Position numbers and translations under genes: made by a program. A stretch of 64,000 nucleotides of DNA. Source: Aegilops tauschii subsp. strangulata (taxonomy: Eukaryota > Streptophyta > Magnoliopsida > Poales > Poaceae). The notes under the pieces are model-generated. The model saw only the letters and a list, made by a program, of their open reading frames with translations, made no database searches and was not told where the DNA came from. This document shows, one piece after another, positions 32,673-44,713 of the stretch; within the stretch, counting starts at the first letter, position 1; each line of letters starts with the position of its first letter. The stretch spans positions 151,157,148-151,221,147 of the forward strand of contig NC_053040.3 of assembly GCF_002575655.3 (NCBI RefSeq), read 5' to 3'.

Positions 32673-33869
32673 TGCTCCTCTCCGTGTCTGGGTTACGGGT
32701 GAAAACCTTTGTCCGGTGTGGACTCGGCAGCGGCGATGCTTAGATTCGTCCTCCCTCCTAGGGGTGTTGCCTTGGAGCATAGGTGTTGTAGGGCGTAGCA
32801 TATCATTGTATTAAGTTTTTCCTGTGCTTTATGTCAGTAGCGTAGTTGCGTGTAGTCTTGCGTGTTCCGATTTCCTGGTATTGACATTGTATGAGGGCTA
32901 CATTATCATCTTGTATCATTCGATAATGTAATTTGTTCAGGTGTTGTTGTTTCATATATAAAGCGGGGAGAAAGCATATTTCAAGAGTACGTATATATTT
33001 TGAAAATAAAAAGAAATAAAAAATAAAACTATGCATTTGATTAAATGTTAATACAATATAAAACAGTTGTTGGATTAATTCAAAAAAGAATGTTGATAGC
33101 ATATTAAAACAATGTTTGTGACATATTTAAAAAGGTCATGAGTTGACCCACCCCCAGAAAATGGTAAATGTATATAAAATAAATTTTGAATGTCTAGGAA
33201 AAAAGTCGACAGCACAAAAAAATGTTTGCGCATTTCAAAAAAAGTATCTGACATTATAAAAATGCTAATCATATATTTGGAAAATTTTAAGCGTATATCA
33301 AATAAACGTTGTAGATGTATATGAAAATATACAAAGTTTACGAAGAAAGTAGACATCAAATATGTATTTGAAATGAATGTTACTCATTGTATTTAAAAAT
33401 GTCAATCATGTATTAAAAATGTTAAATGTGTATAAAGGATGTTCTTGATGCTTACAAAAATGTAGACATCAAAAAACTGTTTTCAAAAATATTAGTTGTG
33501 TATTTTAAAAATATTTAACCTATAAAAAATAATGTTTCACATGTACGTGAGACATTCACATAGAAGACCGAGGAAAAATGATACAAATGACACAAAGAAA
33601 ACAAAAAAGTAAATCAATGGGGTTCTAAAACCGAAGAAAAACTGATGAAAACCATAAAGAAATACACATAGAAAGAAAGAAAAAAGTAAAAGAAAACTGA
33701 AGAGAACCAGTGAAAGAGAGAAATGAAGAAAACTGAAGAAAATCAAAGAAAGAAGCAAGGAAAACTGAACTAAAACGAAGAAACAAAGAACAAAATGAAA
33801 AAAATGAGAAAAGGGGAAGAAAGGGAAAAAACAGTTCAAGGAGCACCGTTGTAGCCCTTTTGTGATACA
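32673..33869. other. AT-rich, low-complexity stretch
   Basis: No gene. 33000-33540 is a chain of degenerate AAAAATGTT-type words. 33580-33840 is A/G-rich (GAAGAAAACTGAAG). CATATATAAAGCGGGGAGAAAG near 32953-32974 resembles a LINE 3' end but is not conclusive. Confidence 0.4.
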
Positions 33870-35037
33870 CATAGTAGATCCTTGCAGAACTAGGGGTGTT
33901 ACCTCCCACGGAGGGCCCTGAACCTAGGTACATCGAGTGTCTCATACCGCCTGTCCCCAATCTTGCCTCCGGAACCCACCGACATCATGTGGTCCCAACC
34001 ACGTTTGATAAGCCTACCCATGGCATCTACTTTAAGCATACCAAAATAGTTGGAGCCCACCGTGGGGCCGTCCGCGGTGCCGGACGGCATTTTGTTCTGA
34101 ATAAGACCCTTCACTCCCTCCGATGAGCGCATCATGCATGGTTTGCTCAGCCTGTCTGGTGCCGTCAGTCGCACCAGCTCTGGCGTGGGTGTCGCTTGCC
34201 CTGCGGCGGCTCCATCGTCCCCTTCGGCAAATTGTGCGTCTTCGTCAAGCTCGTCCCCGACGAGTACCCTAGCGGGGTGCTCCCCGTCTCCGACCTGCTT
34301 TCATCTAGTGGCGGCAACGTCTCCAGCGACATCAACGACCTCTGCGTCCGCGTGGAGGTGCTCACCATAGGATCCAGCACCTCCATCAGTCGCGCCCGGC
34401 GCGTGACTGCCATGGATGCCGCCACCGCAGCCGCCACCGGCCAGTCCGACCCTCTCCTGGCGACGGTGCAGAGCCTACGCACACCCATCATACCAAACGC
34501 TGATCCAGCTACCGCTGGGGCTGAGCTCGATGCGTCCCGCAAGCTCCTACTTGCCGAGGCCACCGAGCTAGCCGTCGCATGGCACTAGATAGAGTCTACC
34601 CAATGAGAGTACAACACCGACTATGGCCTCATGTCGGCCGGCGTCGAGCCTAGCCGGCAGGGCGCCATGTGGCGCCGTGGCGGCGCCATTAGTTAACTGT
34701 TCGGCGCCAACCGGCCCTCCTACGCTACGCCCGCCCAGAACATGAGGATGGCATAGGAGGCTGCTGACGAGCTTGTCCACCTAGAGGGCGAGGCATTGCT
34801 GCAATAGTAGCAGCACGTCCGCGACCTCATCGTCACGGCCAACCGGCTTTAAAACCACTACGAGCAGAACCCCTCCGGCTTGGACCCCCCGCATCAGACC
34901 GAGGATCCACAGCCGGACGGCCACATGCGGCATACCCACCAAGCCTCTTCTCCGCTCGCTCCCAGCCACTGGAGTCGGTCACGTGGCAGTAGGGGAGGAC
35001 AGTGTCGTCATGACGCAGCCGACGTGAGGAACTCGCA
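33870..35037 (+). pseudogene. Gypsy LTR tail, primer site and gag-leader remnant
   Basis: TGGAGCCCACCGTGGGGCC at 34051-34069 looks like a gypsy primer binding site, following an LTR-like tail (about 33880-34050). Downstream, GC-rich sequence carries broken frames (for example 34196-34588) typical of the start of gag in a large gypsy element, with several stops in all frames by 34600. No enzymatic domain. It ends where the inverted LTR begins. Confidence 0.45.
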
Positions 35038-36128
35038 AGCATCCACAACTATGAAAGAAGAATTAAGATAAATCTAACCATAGCATGAAACATATGGATC
35101 CAAATCAGCCCCTTATGGAATAACGCATAAACTAGGGTTTAAGCTTCTGTCACTCTAGCAACCCATCATCTACTTATTACTCCCAATGCCTTCCCTTAGG
35201 CCCAAGTATGGTGAAGTGTCATGTAGTCGACATTCACATGACACCACTAATGGAAGCGATAACATACATATCATCAAAATATTGAACGAATACCAACTTC
35301 ACATGATTACTTATAACAAGACTTCTCCCATGTCCTCAAGAACAAAAGTAACTACTCACAAATTATATTCATGTTCAAGATCAGAGGTATATTGAATATG
35401 CTTGAGGATCCGAACATTTAATCTTCCACCAAATAAACCAACTAGCATCAACTACAACATGTAATCAACACTACTAGCAACCCACATGTACCAATCTGAG
35501 GTTTTAGGACAAAGGTTGCATACAACAGATGAACTAGAGTTTGAGATGAGATGGTGCTAGTGAAGATGTTGATGAAGATTGTTCCTCCCATGATGAGAGG
35601 ATCGTTGGTGATGTCGATAGCTTCGATTTTCCCCTCCCGGATGGAAGTTTCCCCGGCGGAATCGCTCCACCGGAGAGCAAATGTGCTCCTGCCTAGATTC
35701 CATCTCGAGACGGTGGCGCTTCGTCTCGAAAGTCTTCTACTTTTTTTCTAGGGAAAATGGCTTCATATAGCAGAAGATGGGCACCGGAGGCCTGCCAGCG
35801 AGCCCACAACCTCTGTAGGCGCGCCTAGGGGGTAGGGTGCGCCCCCTCAGCTTGTCGCTCCCTGGTGGCCCCTCCTTTTGGTATTTCTTTCACCAATATT
35901 TTTTATATATTCCAAAATAATTCTTCGTAAATTTTCAGGTCATTTGGAGTTGTGCGGAATAGCTATATCTGCTGTAGCCTTTTCTGGTCTAGCATTCCAG
36001 CTGCCAGCAATCTTGTGAAACTTGCAAAATAAGAGAGAAAATGCATAAGAACTGAATCATAAAGTGAAATAACAATCCAAAACATAATAAATATTAGTAG
36101 GAAAACATGATGCAAAATGCACGTATCA
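35038..36128 (-). repeat. Partial gypsy LTR, inverted
   Basis: Minus-strand LTR starting TGATACGTGCATTTTGCATC at 36128 and running to about 35038, where it breaks into gag-leader DNA. Its downstream part matches 31719-32250 in opposite orientation, so it is the same family as that fragment. Confidence 0.65.
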
Positions 36129-36600
36129 GCCTTCTCCCCAAGTTATGGCCCCAGGGCTCAACATATAAATAGAGGGGCAGGGCTAGCCCCTAGGACACAA
36201 GTTTTGGAACCTTCTCTAGTTCTTCTAGTTATAGTTCTAGTTGATCCAAGTTGACTAATTAGAGATAGACTAATCCTCTAATCCTTATAATTAGAAGCCT
36301 AGTGTGGTTCTAATATCCTCCCTCTAATTCTCCGTCAATGATTAGCTCTGGACGGTGAAGCGCTGCCAAATCATGAAGGCTACACGCTTGCAACCAAGTA
36401 GAGATGGCGTGCTTTCGATCTTCAGTTCGAAGGATCATTTGTCAATGGTTCGAGGGACTCCAAGTAGGATCGACACCGACACATTCTTCTTCCGCTTCAA
36501 CTCGGTGACGGTAACGACCATGATCACAACCCGTTATGCATCTTCATATTGATCTTGGGTGTGCGTAGGCGCGATTTTTTTTCTAGTACGTTTCCCAACA
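36129..36600 (+). repeat. Copia LTR, 5' copy (truncated)
   Basis: Contains a TATA box (TATAAAT, 36164-36170) and the tail GCGTAGGCGCGA...TTTCCCAACA ending at 36600. It matches the end of the LTR at 38156-39711. The first GTGGCA of the copia primer site follows at 36601-36606. Confidence 0.7.
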
Positions 36601-36606
36601 GTGGCA

Positions 36607-38078
36607 TGCTACTTCTTGAGCTTGCATTGATTTTTACCTTGAAGAGGAAAGGGTGATGCAGCAAAGTAGAGATAAGTCTTTCCCTCAGTTAAAAACCAAG
36701 GTATCAATCCAGTAGGAGGCACAAGCAAGTCTCCAATCTATGCACCTGCACAAACTAACAAACACTTGCACACAACGCGAAAAAGGGGTTGTCAATCCCT
36801 TTATGGTCACGAACAAGAGTGAGATCTAATAGAGATAGGTATAAAAGATAAATAAAAGAGCAAACTAAAGTAAATATAAATAAATTGCAGCAAGGTATTT
36901 TTGGGTTTTTTGGTTTATAGATCTGAAAATATGTGAGGGTGCAATTTTATATGATGGAGAGGCATAAGCTAACATACTTTCTCTATTTGGATCATATGCA
37001 CTTATGATTGGAACTCTAGCAAACATCCGCAACTACTAAAGATCATTAAGCTAAAACTCAACCATAGCATTATAAGGTATCAAGTCCTCTTTACTCCCAT
37101 ACGCAACAACCCCCTTACTCGGTTTTAAGCTTCTGTCACTCTAGCAACCCACCATAAGCGAATCATGAGCATATTGCAACACCCTACGGTGGGGATCCCT
37201 CACGATTGCATGACACGGAGAGCACCATAGGACAACACCAATAATAAAACATACAACTCAACCCAATCATGATCATCAATCAACCCATAGGACAAAACGG
37301 ATCTAATCAAACATCATAGGATAGCCACACATCATGGAATAATAATATATAGCATTCAGCACCATGTTTAAGTAGAGATTACAGCGGGTAAAAGAGAGGT
37401 TACACTGCTGCATAGAGGGGGAGAGAGTTGGTGATGACGGCGGCGAAGTTGTTGGCATAGATCGCCGTCATGATGATGGCCCCGGCGGCGTTCCGGCGCC
37501 ATCGGGAGAGAGGGGGAGAGAGCCCCCCATCCTTCTTCTTCTTCCTTGACCTCCCCCCTAGATGGGATGAGGGTTTCCCCTCTGGTCCATGGCCTCCATG
37601 GCGGCGGAGGGGTGGATCTCTCTCTCTGTTTCGCGTTCCTGTTTTCTGGCCTTTCACCGTTTCTTAAATATCCGGAGATTCATAACTCCGATTGGGCTGA
37701 AATTTTAACACGATTGTTATCTGGATATAAGCTTCCTTGCGGCCGAAGGACATCTCCAACCGACCTACAGGGTGGCAACAAGCCTGCCAGGCGTGCCCTA
37801 GGGCTTGTGGGCCCCTCGGGCATCGTCTCGCATTGATTCCGCTTCCCAAAAATCACATATATTCCAAAATAATTCTCTGTAAATTTTTATCGCGTTTGGA
37901 CTTTGTTTGATATGGGCATTCCGCGAAACAAAAAACGTGCAACAAACAGGAACTGGCACTGGGCACTGGATCAATATGTTAGTCCCAAAAATAATACAAA
38001 ATGTTGCCAAAAGTATATGAAAGTTGTAGAATATTGGCATGATACAACAAAAATTAATGATATGACAGAGACGTATCA
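36607..38078 (-). repeat. Gypsy LTR (Fatima-like) inside the copia
   Basis: A complete-looking 1,472-bp LTR on the minus strand: TGATACGTCTCTGTCATATC at 38078, ending ...GAAGTAGCA at 36607. Flanks are TGGCA and GGGTT, so there is no target duplication. It replaces the copia interior between primer site and 3' tail. The open frame at 37400-37657 is LTR sequence, not a gene. Confidence 0.7.
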
Positions 38079-39711
38079 GGGTTGACATCGGATTGATATT
38101 GGTGTAAATGTTAAAAGTGCTAACTAGATTATTAACTCTAGTGCAAGTGGGAGACTGTTGGAAATATGCCCTACAAGCAATAATATCGTAGTTATATTTT
38201 CATATTCATAGTTAAGTGTTTATATTTTATGCTATAACTCTATGATCCTGGAATATGCGATTCAGTGGAAAACTCATATGCACATGTAAAATGATAAACG
38301 GATAAAATAAAGGCTCCTAGTCTCGCCTCTAAGACTAGCTCAAGTTTTGTTGGTGATCACGTTTTTTGGATCTTAGGATATCGTTAAGTGTAACGATAGT
38401 CTTAAAACAACTTTGAGATTATGACGTTGGAAGAACGATCATATTGAATTGACCCAAACTTGTTTGTTATGAATTGAGATAATATCGTCTATGATCAATT
38501 CTAATAACACGTAGTGTTAACATGTGATTTTTTTCCTTAGACCATGAGAGTATCCTAGTCACTCCTTACTGTACGGTCGACTTTGGGGTTGCTCAAACGT
38601 CACCTATAACATGGTGATCATAACGACAACTTACATGTTCATCGGAAAGTTTTACAAGTGACTACATAGCTCGAGAGTGGGATTTCCTCCTCCGGGAATG
38701 TGGAGATATTCTTAGGGCCCTCTCGGTGTGACGGCGTCCATCATCATCTGGTCAAACACAGGTGACTTTTTCACGGTGATGACGGAACATAATAACAAGA
38801 AAGAAGAACAAAACCAGTAACGAGGAGAACAGTATAGTGAGCATGTGATGACTCGGGAGGATACTGGTGCATCCCGGGTTTTCTGAAGTATCGCGAAGCA
38901 AAGGAAACATCACATGACAACCAAAGGTTGACCATAATTTCATTCGTATGCTCATATGGATCAATATGGACGTCCACGGTCCCACTGTCGGTCATGGAAC
39001 GAACGGTTTCGTTCATGTCTATGAGTTACAAACCTACGGATCACAAGGTTAAAGCAATCATGGTCTGCTTAGTGTCAGTAGGACGGGAGTGATGAGAACA
39101 TATTTGTTGAATTGTTTTATGAATATTCGGAATAGTTTCAAGAGGTTCCGGAAGTGTTTTGAGGTCACCTGAAGGGTTTCGGATGTTTCCAGAAATGTTC
39201 TGGTGCGAGGACACTTTGGCTGGGCCAAGGGGTAAGGCCCACAAGGCTTTAGGTCGGTGCAAAAGGGGTTTTGCAGATGTCAGGGACCAGACGCCAGGGA
39301 CACAAGTTTTGGAGCCTCCTCTAGTTCTTCTAGTTCTAGTTCTAGTTGGTCCTAATTGACTAATTGGAGCTAGACTAATCCTTTAATCCTCATAATTAGA
39401 AGCCCAATCTGGTTCTAATCTCCTTCCTCTAATTCTTCAATGACGATTAGCTCTGGACGGCGAAGCGCTATCAGATTGTGAAGGTTGCACGCTTGCAACC
39501 AAGTAGAGAGGTCGTGCTTTCGGTCTTCGGTTCGAGGGACCGTTCATCGATGGTTCGAGGGACTCCAAGTAGGATCTACACTGACACATTCTTCTTTCGC
39601 TGCAACTCGGTGACGGTAACGATTGTGATCACAACCCGTTATGCATCTTTATATTTATCTTGGGTGTGTGTAGGCGCGAATTTTTTGGGTTTTCTACTGC
39701 GTTTCCCAACA
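38079..39711 (+). mobile_element. Copia 3' end: internal tail, polypurine tract and 3' LTR
   Basis: 38079-38155 is the last part of a copia interior ending in the polypurine tract AAGTGGGAGAC (38145-38155). The LTR spans 38156-39711 (1,556 bp), TGTTGGAAATATGCCC...GTTTCCCAACA. It shares AGCTCTGGACGG and CGCTTGCAACCAAGTAGAGA with the 5' LTR at 36129-36600, so the two are the ends of one element that lost its interior. Confidence 0.75.
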
Positions 39712-40247
39712 GGGCTAGGCCGCCATCTCTCTGGATACCCCATGCGCACGGGCTTCACTTACCCCGTGCACACGGGGCTGCCTATGTGCAGCGATTGGGC
39801 TTTGCCCATGTAATATCCATTACGCGCCTACTTACCCCTTTATTTCCTAGGACTATATATATTCCTCCTCCTCCTCCATTTAGGGATAGCTAAGATTAGA
39901 TTTAGACATTAGAGCTTAGCTCATGTATCTTCCCTTGTGGGATTCCTTTTGAAAGAGAAGACTCCATTGGAGTGCATGACCTCCACTTTTGGAGAAGGAC
40001 TCCCAAAGTGAATCATCAAGACCCATCTCTCCTAGAGATTTGGATGAACTACCTTGTATCTTTATTTCCCTTGTAGTTCTTGGATCTTGATGCATCTCTT
40101 GTATTGCTTGTGATTTGAGTAGTACTTGGAGTGAATCTTGTCCATTAGAGTGTTCTTCTTGTGTTTTGCCCTTGTGTTCTGGTGTTCTTCCTCAAATTCA
40201 TCACCAATTCATGAACATCGGGCCACCTAGGGTTTTGCTCTACAACA
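39712..40247 (+). repeat. Gypsy LTR-like fragment
   Basis: Has a TATA box (ACTATATATATTCC, about 39851-39864) followed by a leader with repeated CTCCACTTTTGGAGAAGGAC and CTTGTATTGCTTGTG, like the R-U5 part of a grass LTR. No partner in the window. Confidence 0.45.
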
Positions 40248-40620
40248 TTGTGTCTGGTCGGTCTTCGATGAAATGCATGCGCCTGCTCGGAAGAGCATAT
40301 GCAATGGGTGGGCCTGGCCCCTGCTGTGAGATCTGTTGGATAAAGATTTACATAGCACTACACACCACATCTCTCGCGAGCCGGTCAGTCCGTAGCATGG
40401 AATGGCCCGACATACATGGGAAAAGGCACCATCCGTCCAGCTACAACGGTCAAAGCCCGGGTAGACATCCCCAAATACGATGGTCGAGCAGACCCTTCTA
40501 AGTCGAGCCCAGGAACCGACCAGACATCCCAGGAAATTCAACGACATGTAGGGAGCGAAGGTCTGGGCAGTCGACGCTATTTAGGCAGATCCATCAGACC
40601 ACGTCGTAATAAACCTCTCC
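40248..40620 (+). pseudogene. Gypsy gag remnant (short)
   Basis: The frame at 40416-40676 includes VDIPKYDGRADPSK, similar to the conserved gag entry segment (I-P-K-Y-D-G-x2-D-P) of gypsy elements, but breaks soon after. No complete domain. Confidence 0.35.
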
Positions 40621-41055
40621 TTGACACTACAAGAAACACTGAGCATTCTTCAAAGTGTTCAAGTCATTTTGCCTAAGTCCTTGTGTCGGAAGACCTGTCG
40701 TCATCCATTTCCATGACTGAATACTACGAATAATTGCTTTGTATGTCACATAGTATATAAGATGGTGCCAAGAACTTAACTAAAACATAGATTCACACAT
40801 TAATTTTTCCACCTCCTCGTCTGTCACCGCAATACCTCTCTGGCCACCGCCAAGGCATTGCCACACGTCCGCAACCCCCGCCCACGGTCCTGCCCGCCTT
40901 GGACTACGCTGCCATTCATCCAGGGCTCATCTACAACCAGGTACTATCCGCCCCTGCTGACGCCATCCATGGTGGACACCACGCCCCGTCAACAAATATT
41001 CGGTAGATGTCATTGAGCTTTTTTAATACATTTTTGTTGTTTTCTAGAGTAAAAC
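40621..41055. other. Junction region with an isolated CACTA-like start
   Basis: CACTACAAGAAA at 40625-40636 matches a CACTA terminus, but no inverted partner was found before the LINE. A TTTTGTTGTTTTCTAG acceptor-like site ends at about 41047, just before the Myb/SANT-like frame. Confidence 0.3.
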
Positions 41056-41373
41056 ATGATGGCAGGGTACGTGATGGAGGATGAGTTGATGTGTGATGTG
41101 TGGAAGGTCTACGGACTTTGTGGGCATGAGGCAAGGGGCTCTACGTTTTGGCAAAACATGCATGCTTCGTTTCATGAGCCAAAGCACTTCGCGGCCTACG
41201 ACTTGCAAGTGATCCATGATCACAATGTGAAGTCGCTAGCCTGTCGATGGTACACCATCTTCAACTTAGCCATGAAGTTTTACGATGCGATTGCACAAAT
41301 TGGGAGAAGCTGGCCACCTAGCTCGGAAACCATTGACATCATGAGTTTTGCTTCTTGTTGCTCCACATGTTGA
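41056..41373 (+). pseudogene. Myb/SANT-like (NAM-associated) protein fragment
   Basis: 105 codons, MMAGYVMEDELMCDVWKVYG to TGA. The pattern (E-D-E-x-M-C-D-V-W, then GSTFWQNMHASFHE, then CRWYTIF) fits the trihelix/Myb-like DNA-binding domain found in plant NAM-associated proteins and in ORF1 of PIF/Harbinger elements, where it helps transposase binding. The domain starts here without its usual N-terminal tail, and the frame stops soon after WPPSSETIDIM. An acceptor-like site precedes it. It is probably a transposon- or retro-derived fragment. Confidence 0.45.
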
Positions 41374-41502
41374 TCAATTCTTTGATTCACTCAATGTTGC
41401 AACTTGATAATCATCACATTGTATAGCATGGATGTGCTTGAATTGTGTTATTTTGGAAATGTGTTGCGTAATTCTGCGTTGTAAAGAGAGGGAGCTCTCG
41501 CG

Positions 41503-44500
41503 ATGGCATTGGCGAGCGCAGTGGCGACTCCCACCGTCGCCGCGCGCTCCTCCGCCCCTTCCCTGCTCGCCGGCGCACCCTCGGCGACCGACCTCGCCGC
41601 CCCTCTGCTCCGTCTCCGGGTGTCTCCCCGCCCTAGCTCCCCCTACCCGCGGCATGCCTCAACGCCGGATCCCGCCCCGATGCCGGCGGTCCGCGTTTGC
41701 TGGGCTGACTGGGCGGCGGAGGAGGACCGGACAGAGGCGGAGGCCGCGGCCGCCGTGGCTGGCCTCCCCCGGGGACCTCGCCGGTTTGGTGACCGGCTAG
41801 CTGAGGCCGTCGCGGACGCCTCCATCTCAACCATTGCTCTTCCCCTCTTCCCCTTCCTCTGCGGGTGCGGCCGTCGGTCCACCATGCACCACCTTCCCCA
41901 CCGCCGGCGACTGTTGGCCGCGCGGCCGGCCGCCGTGATGCTGGGGCCCGAGCTCGCTCTTGGGGGGTGGCCGGAAGGTCGGATTCGGGACGGGCAGCGG
42001 CTTCGTGGCGATCTTCCTCACCGGCGGTGGGCTATGGGGCTCTGGCGCGGTTGTCGACGCTTCCATCGATGTCCACTATGCTAGTTTGCGGCCCCAAATT
42101 CCGGCCTTTTCGTCCGTCTACGGCGGCGCCGGTCGGCGCCCGGGTGGCAGCGGCGGTGGGGGAACGCAATGCCCTAGCTCCTTCCCTCTCTCCCGTGCGG
42201 GATGGGCTGGGCCGTCCCGGGCCCGCCGGGCCGACTGGGACAGGGGAGTGCTCGGGCCCATCACAGGTTGCGGCTGATGGCCCCTGCGACATTGGGCCGT
42301 CCACCGGCCCTCCTGTGCCGGCCCCGGCCTGTCATGGCCACGACCTCGTTTCCTTAGGGTTCGAGCCAGTGTGTCCGGTCCAGCCTTCAATCCCCCTCCT
42401 ACCCGCGTCACCGCAACCCCATCTCCCTCTCCCCTTTGTGACTTGCTCGTCCTCCCCCGCCCCGTCCGCCATGGTCCGCGAGACCGGCAATGGCGCCCCT
42501 CGCCCCAAGCGCTGCGCTGCTGGCCGAGATGCCCCGCCTCTGTCGGATGCTCGCCGGCCCTCGCCGGACGGCTCGCGGCGCGAGGCCGAGCTCCGGGAGT
42601 CCATGCTCCACGGCAAGAGCTCGGCCACGGCGGAGGGGTCCGGGTGGCATTCCTCCCACGGCCATGACCGCTCGCCCGAGGATTGGCGCGGCCGCGGTCG
42701 CGACCGTGACTGCCGGTCCCCGGCCCGTCGCTCCCGCTCCCCGCCCTGGCCTGAGCGTGTGGAGGCCTCTCCCCCCCCCCCCCCCCGGCGCTATGAACCC
42801 CCTTGGTGTCAGGCACAATTCCCCCTGGCCGGTCCCAACACCAACAACCATAACGGCCGGGGGGCTTTTGCCAAGAAGAAGAAGAAGCAGGGTGCTCAAG
42901 CTCAACCGGGTGGCCCGGCTTCCTCGGTCTCCAACCCTACGGTGGTGGCTGCGCCGTCACCGGTGGCGGCGGCGGCAGACACTTGCTTCAACTGTGGGGT
43001 CGTCGGCCACTGCCAGGTGGACTGCACTCAGCCCCCGGCCTGTTTCCGCTGCAAGAGGACGGACCACCCCGCGGCGCTCTGCCCCGATCACCAGCCCATC
43101 GGGGCTCTTGGTCTGTTTGGCTATGCGCTCCATGAACTGGGCTTCTTTCAGATGGACCTCCCCGAGGCCCAGGCCACCCCACCCATGACTGCACTCATCT
43201 CGGTCTTGGATGGCAAGATGGCGTCTCCAGCCATCATCTCCGAGGAGCTTCGCCGCCTGTTCAACCCGTACTGGGAGTGGGAGGTGACTCCGATCTCAGA
43301 CCGGGAGTTTACTATGGTCTTCCCCGACCCTGTCAGTCTCCGCTATGGCACCCATAGCGCCAGGCTCACGCTAGCCCTCAACCAGCTCTCCGTCCGCATC
43401 TCGGTCCCGTCGGTGGACCCCCTTGCAGTGGCCACCCTGTCCATGGTGTGGGTGCAGATCTGTGGGCTCCCGCCGACTGCCAGGGAGGAGGGTGTCATCC
43501 GTGGCTTGTCCCATCTATTGGGCAAGTTTGTGGCGGTTGATGGTTCCTCCCTGGCCAAGGGCCCAGCCGTGCATGTCCAGATCAAGTCTCTCGACCCCTC
43601 CAAGCTCCGGATGATGATTCGGATGTTCTTCAACGACGTCGGCTACGACCTCCGTATCACAGTTGAGGGTGGGACTCCCACTGATCCCCTCATCCCAGAT
43701 ACGGGGGGGCGGGGACGATCCTGAGCCGGGCCACGGTGGTGGTGCCGCTCCTCGGGACAATCCTCGTCGCTCCCGCAGCCGCTCCCCCCGCTCTGAGGCC
43801 TTCGATGACGACTCTACAGACCCAGGTGATCCTCCCCCACTGGCCGGCTCCTCCCACCCCTCGTCCACCCACGGCTCGGGTCTCGGCTCCCATGTGCACA
43901 GCTCCAGAGAGGAGCCTGAGGATATCGAGGCCATCGCGGCCATGCTTGACGAGGTGGCCACCCTCCCACCCGGCGCTACTTTACCCCCTCCCTTCCTCCC
44001 TGATCAGCTTTCGTCATCTGATGAGGAGGGGATTGGGGATAACCGGGTGAGCCTGGATGTGCGTCCTCCGTCCTCCCCGTGGCTCATGTCCCCCGTGCAT
44101 GCCCGTGTGGAGTCGTCGACCACGGCCCCTCGGCGATCTCCCCGCCCGCGTTGTCTCGGCCGCCCAAGTCCAGGGGTCGTCCATGCTCTGCTTCTACGCC
44201 GGTCTCGTCAGCACAGAAGAGTGCGCGGCTTGAGGCGGCCCCTCGGCCGGTGGGGGCCTCGCCAACCGCGGTGGAGAAGGCGTTGCGCCGTGCTGCCATT
44301 TGTAACCTCGACTCAGGTCCGTCTGACTCCCAGATTCCCTATGATGATTCCGATGATATCTGCGATGATTCTTTCTCTGCGCTAGCCGGTGTTCCTCTTG
44401 GCCATTTGACCAAGGTTGCGGCCGATTCGGCTATAGTGTTCCGTGGCGAGAAGGGCCCGGCCTTAGAGAAGCTTGCGTCCCTCCAGGCCAAGGAGGTGCT

Positions 44501-44711
44501 GGAGGGTGCCTCACGGCCACTCGTGCCCGCGAGGCGGCAGCAGCCGCGGAAGTCCCTCCCCCCTACCCCCCGCCCCGGTGGTGGCCGGGGCCTATTTGAC
44601 ATTGACCCAGATGAGATCTGCGGTCGGACGCGTTCCTGCACTGCCCAATTGCATCGGGCTCTCAGTGCTCCTACTACCATAGGGTTCAGGGAGGACCCGT
44701 TAGGCGAGTGA
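41503..44711 (+). pseudogene. LINE ORF1 (zinc-knuckle RNA-binding protein), frameshifted
   Basis: The ATG at 41503 opens MALASAVATPTVAARSS. The frame shifts between about 41865 and 42084. The main frame (from 41865, 619 codons) runs to about 43700, then shifts twice more (near 43700 and near 44100-44380) before TGA at 44709-44711. Numbering from 41865, an Arg-rich stretch at about 275-310 precedes two CX2CX4HX4C knuckles: C374-C377-H382-C387 and C393-C396-H401-C406. A DUF4283-like region (about 450-600) follows, with EELRRLFNPYWEWEV and MVWVQICGLPPTA. ORF1 proteins of plant L1 elements bind RNA. A pure C run at 42771-42786 may itself be slippage-prone. GC-rich, unlike the surrounding LTR elements. 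Confidence 0.75.
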
Positions 44712-44713
44712 TC

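Noticed and set aside
32246..32743. 165-codon frame as a gene
   Set aside because: It lies within a gypsy LTR fragment and crosses the LTR end.
33537..33960. Phe/Leu-rich minus-strand frames as membrane proteins
   Set aside because: Produced by an A/G-rich low-complexity stretch on the plus strand.
40625..40636. A second CACTA transposon
   Set aside because: Only one 12-bp terminus-like match; no partner, subterminal repeats or transposase.
42118..42905. Antisense frames over LINE ORF1
   Set aside because: Shadows of a GC-rich coding region; the sense strand has zinc knuckles.
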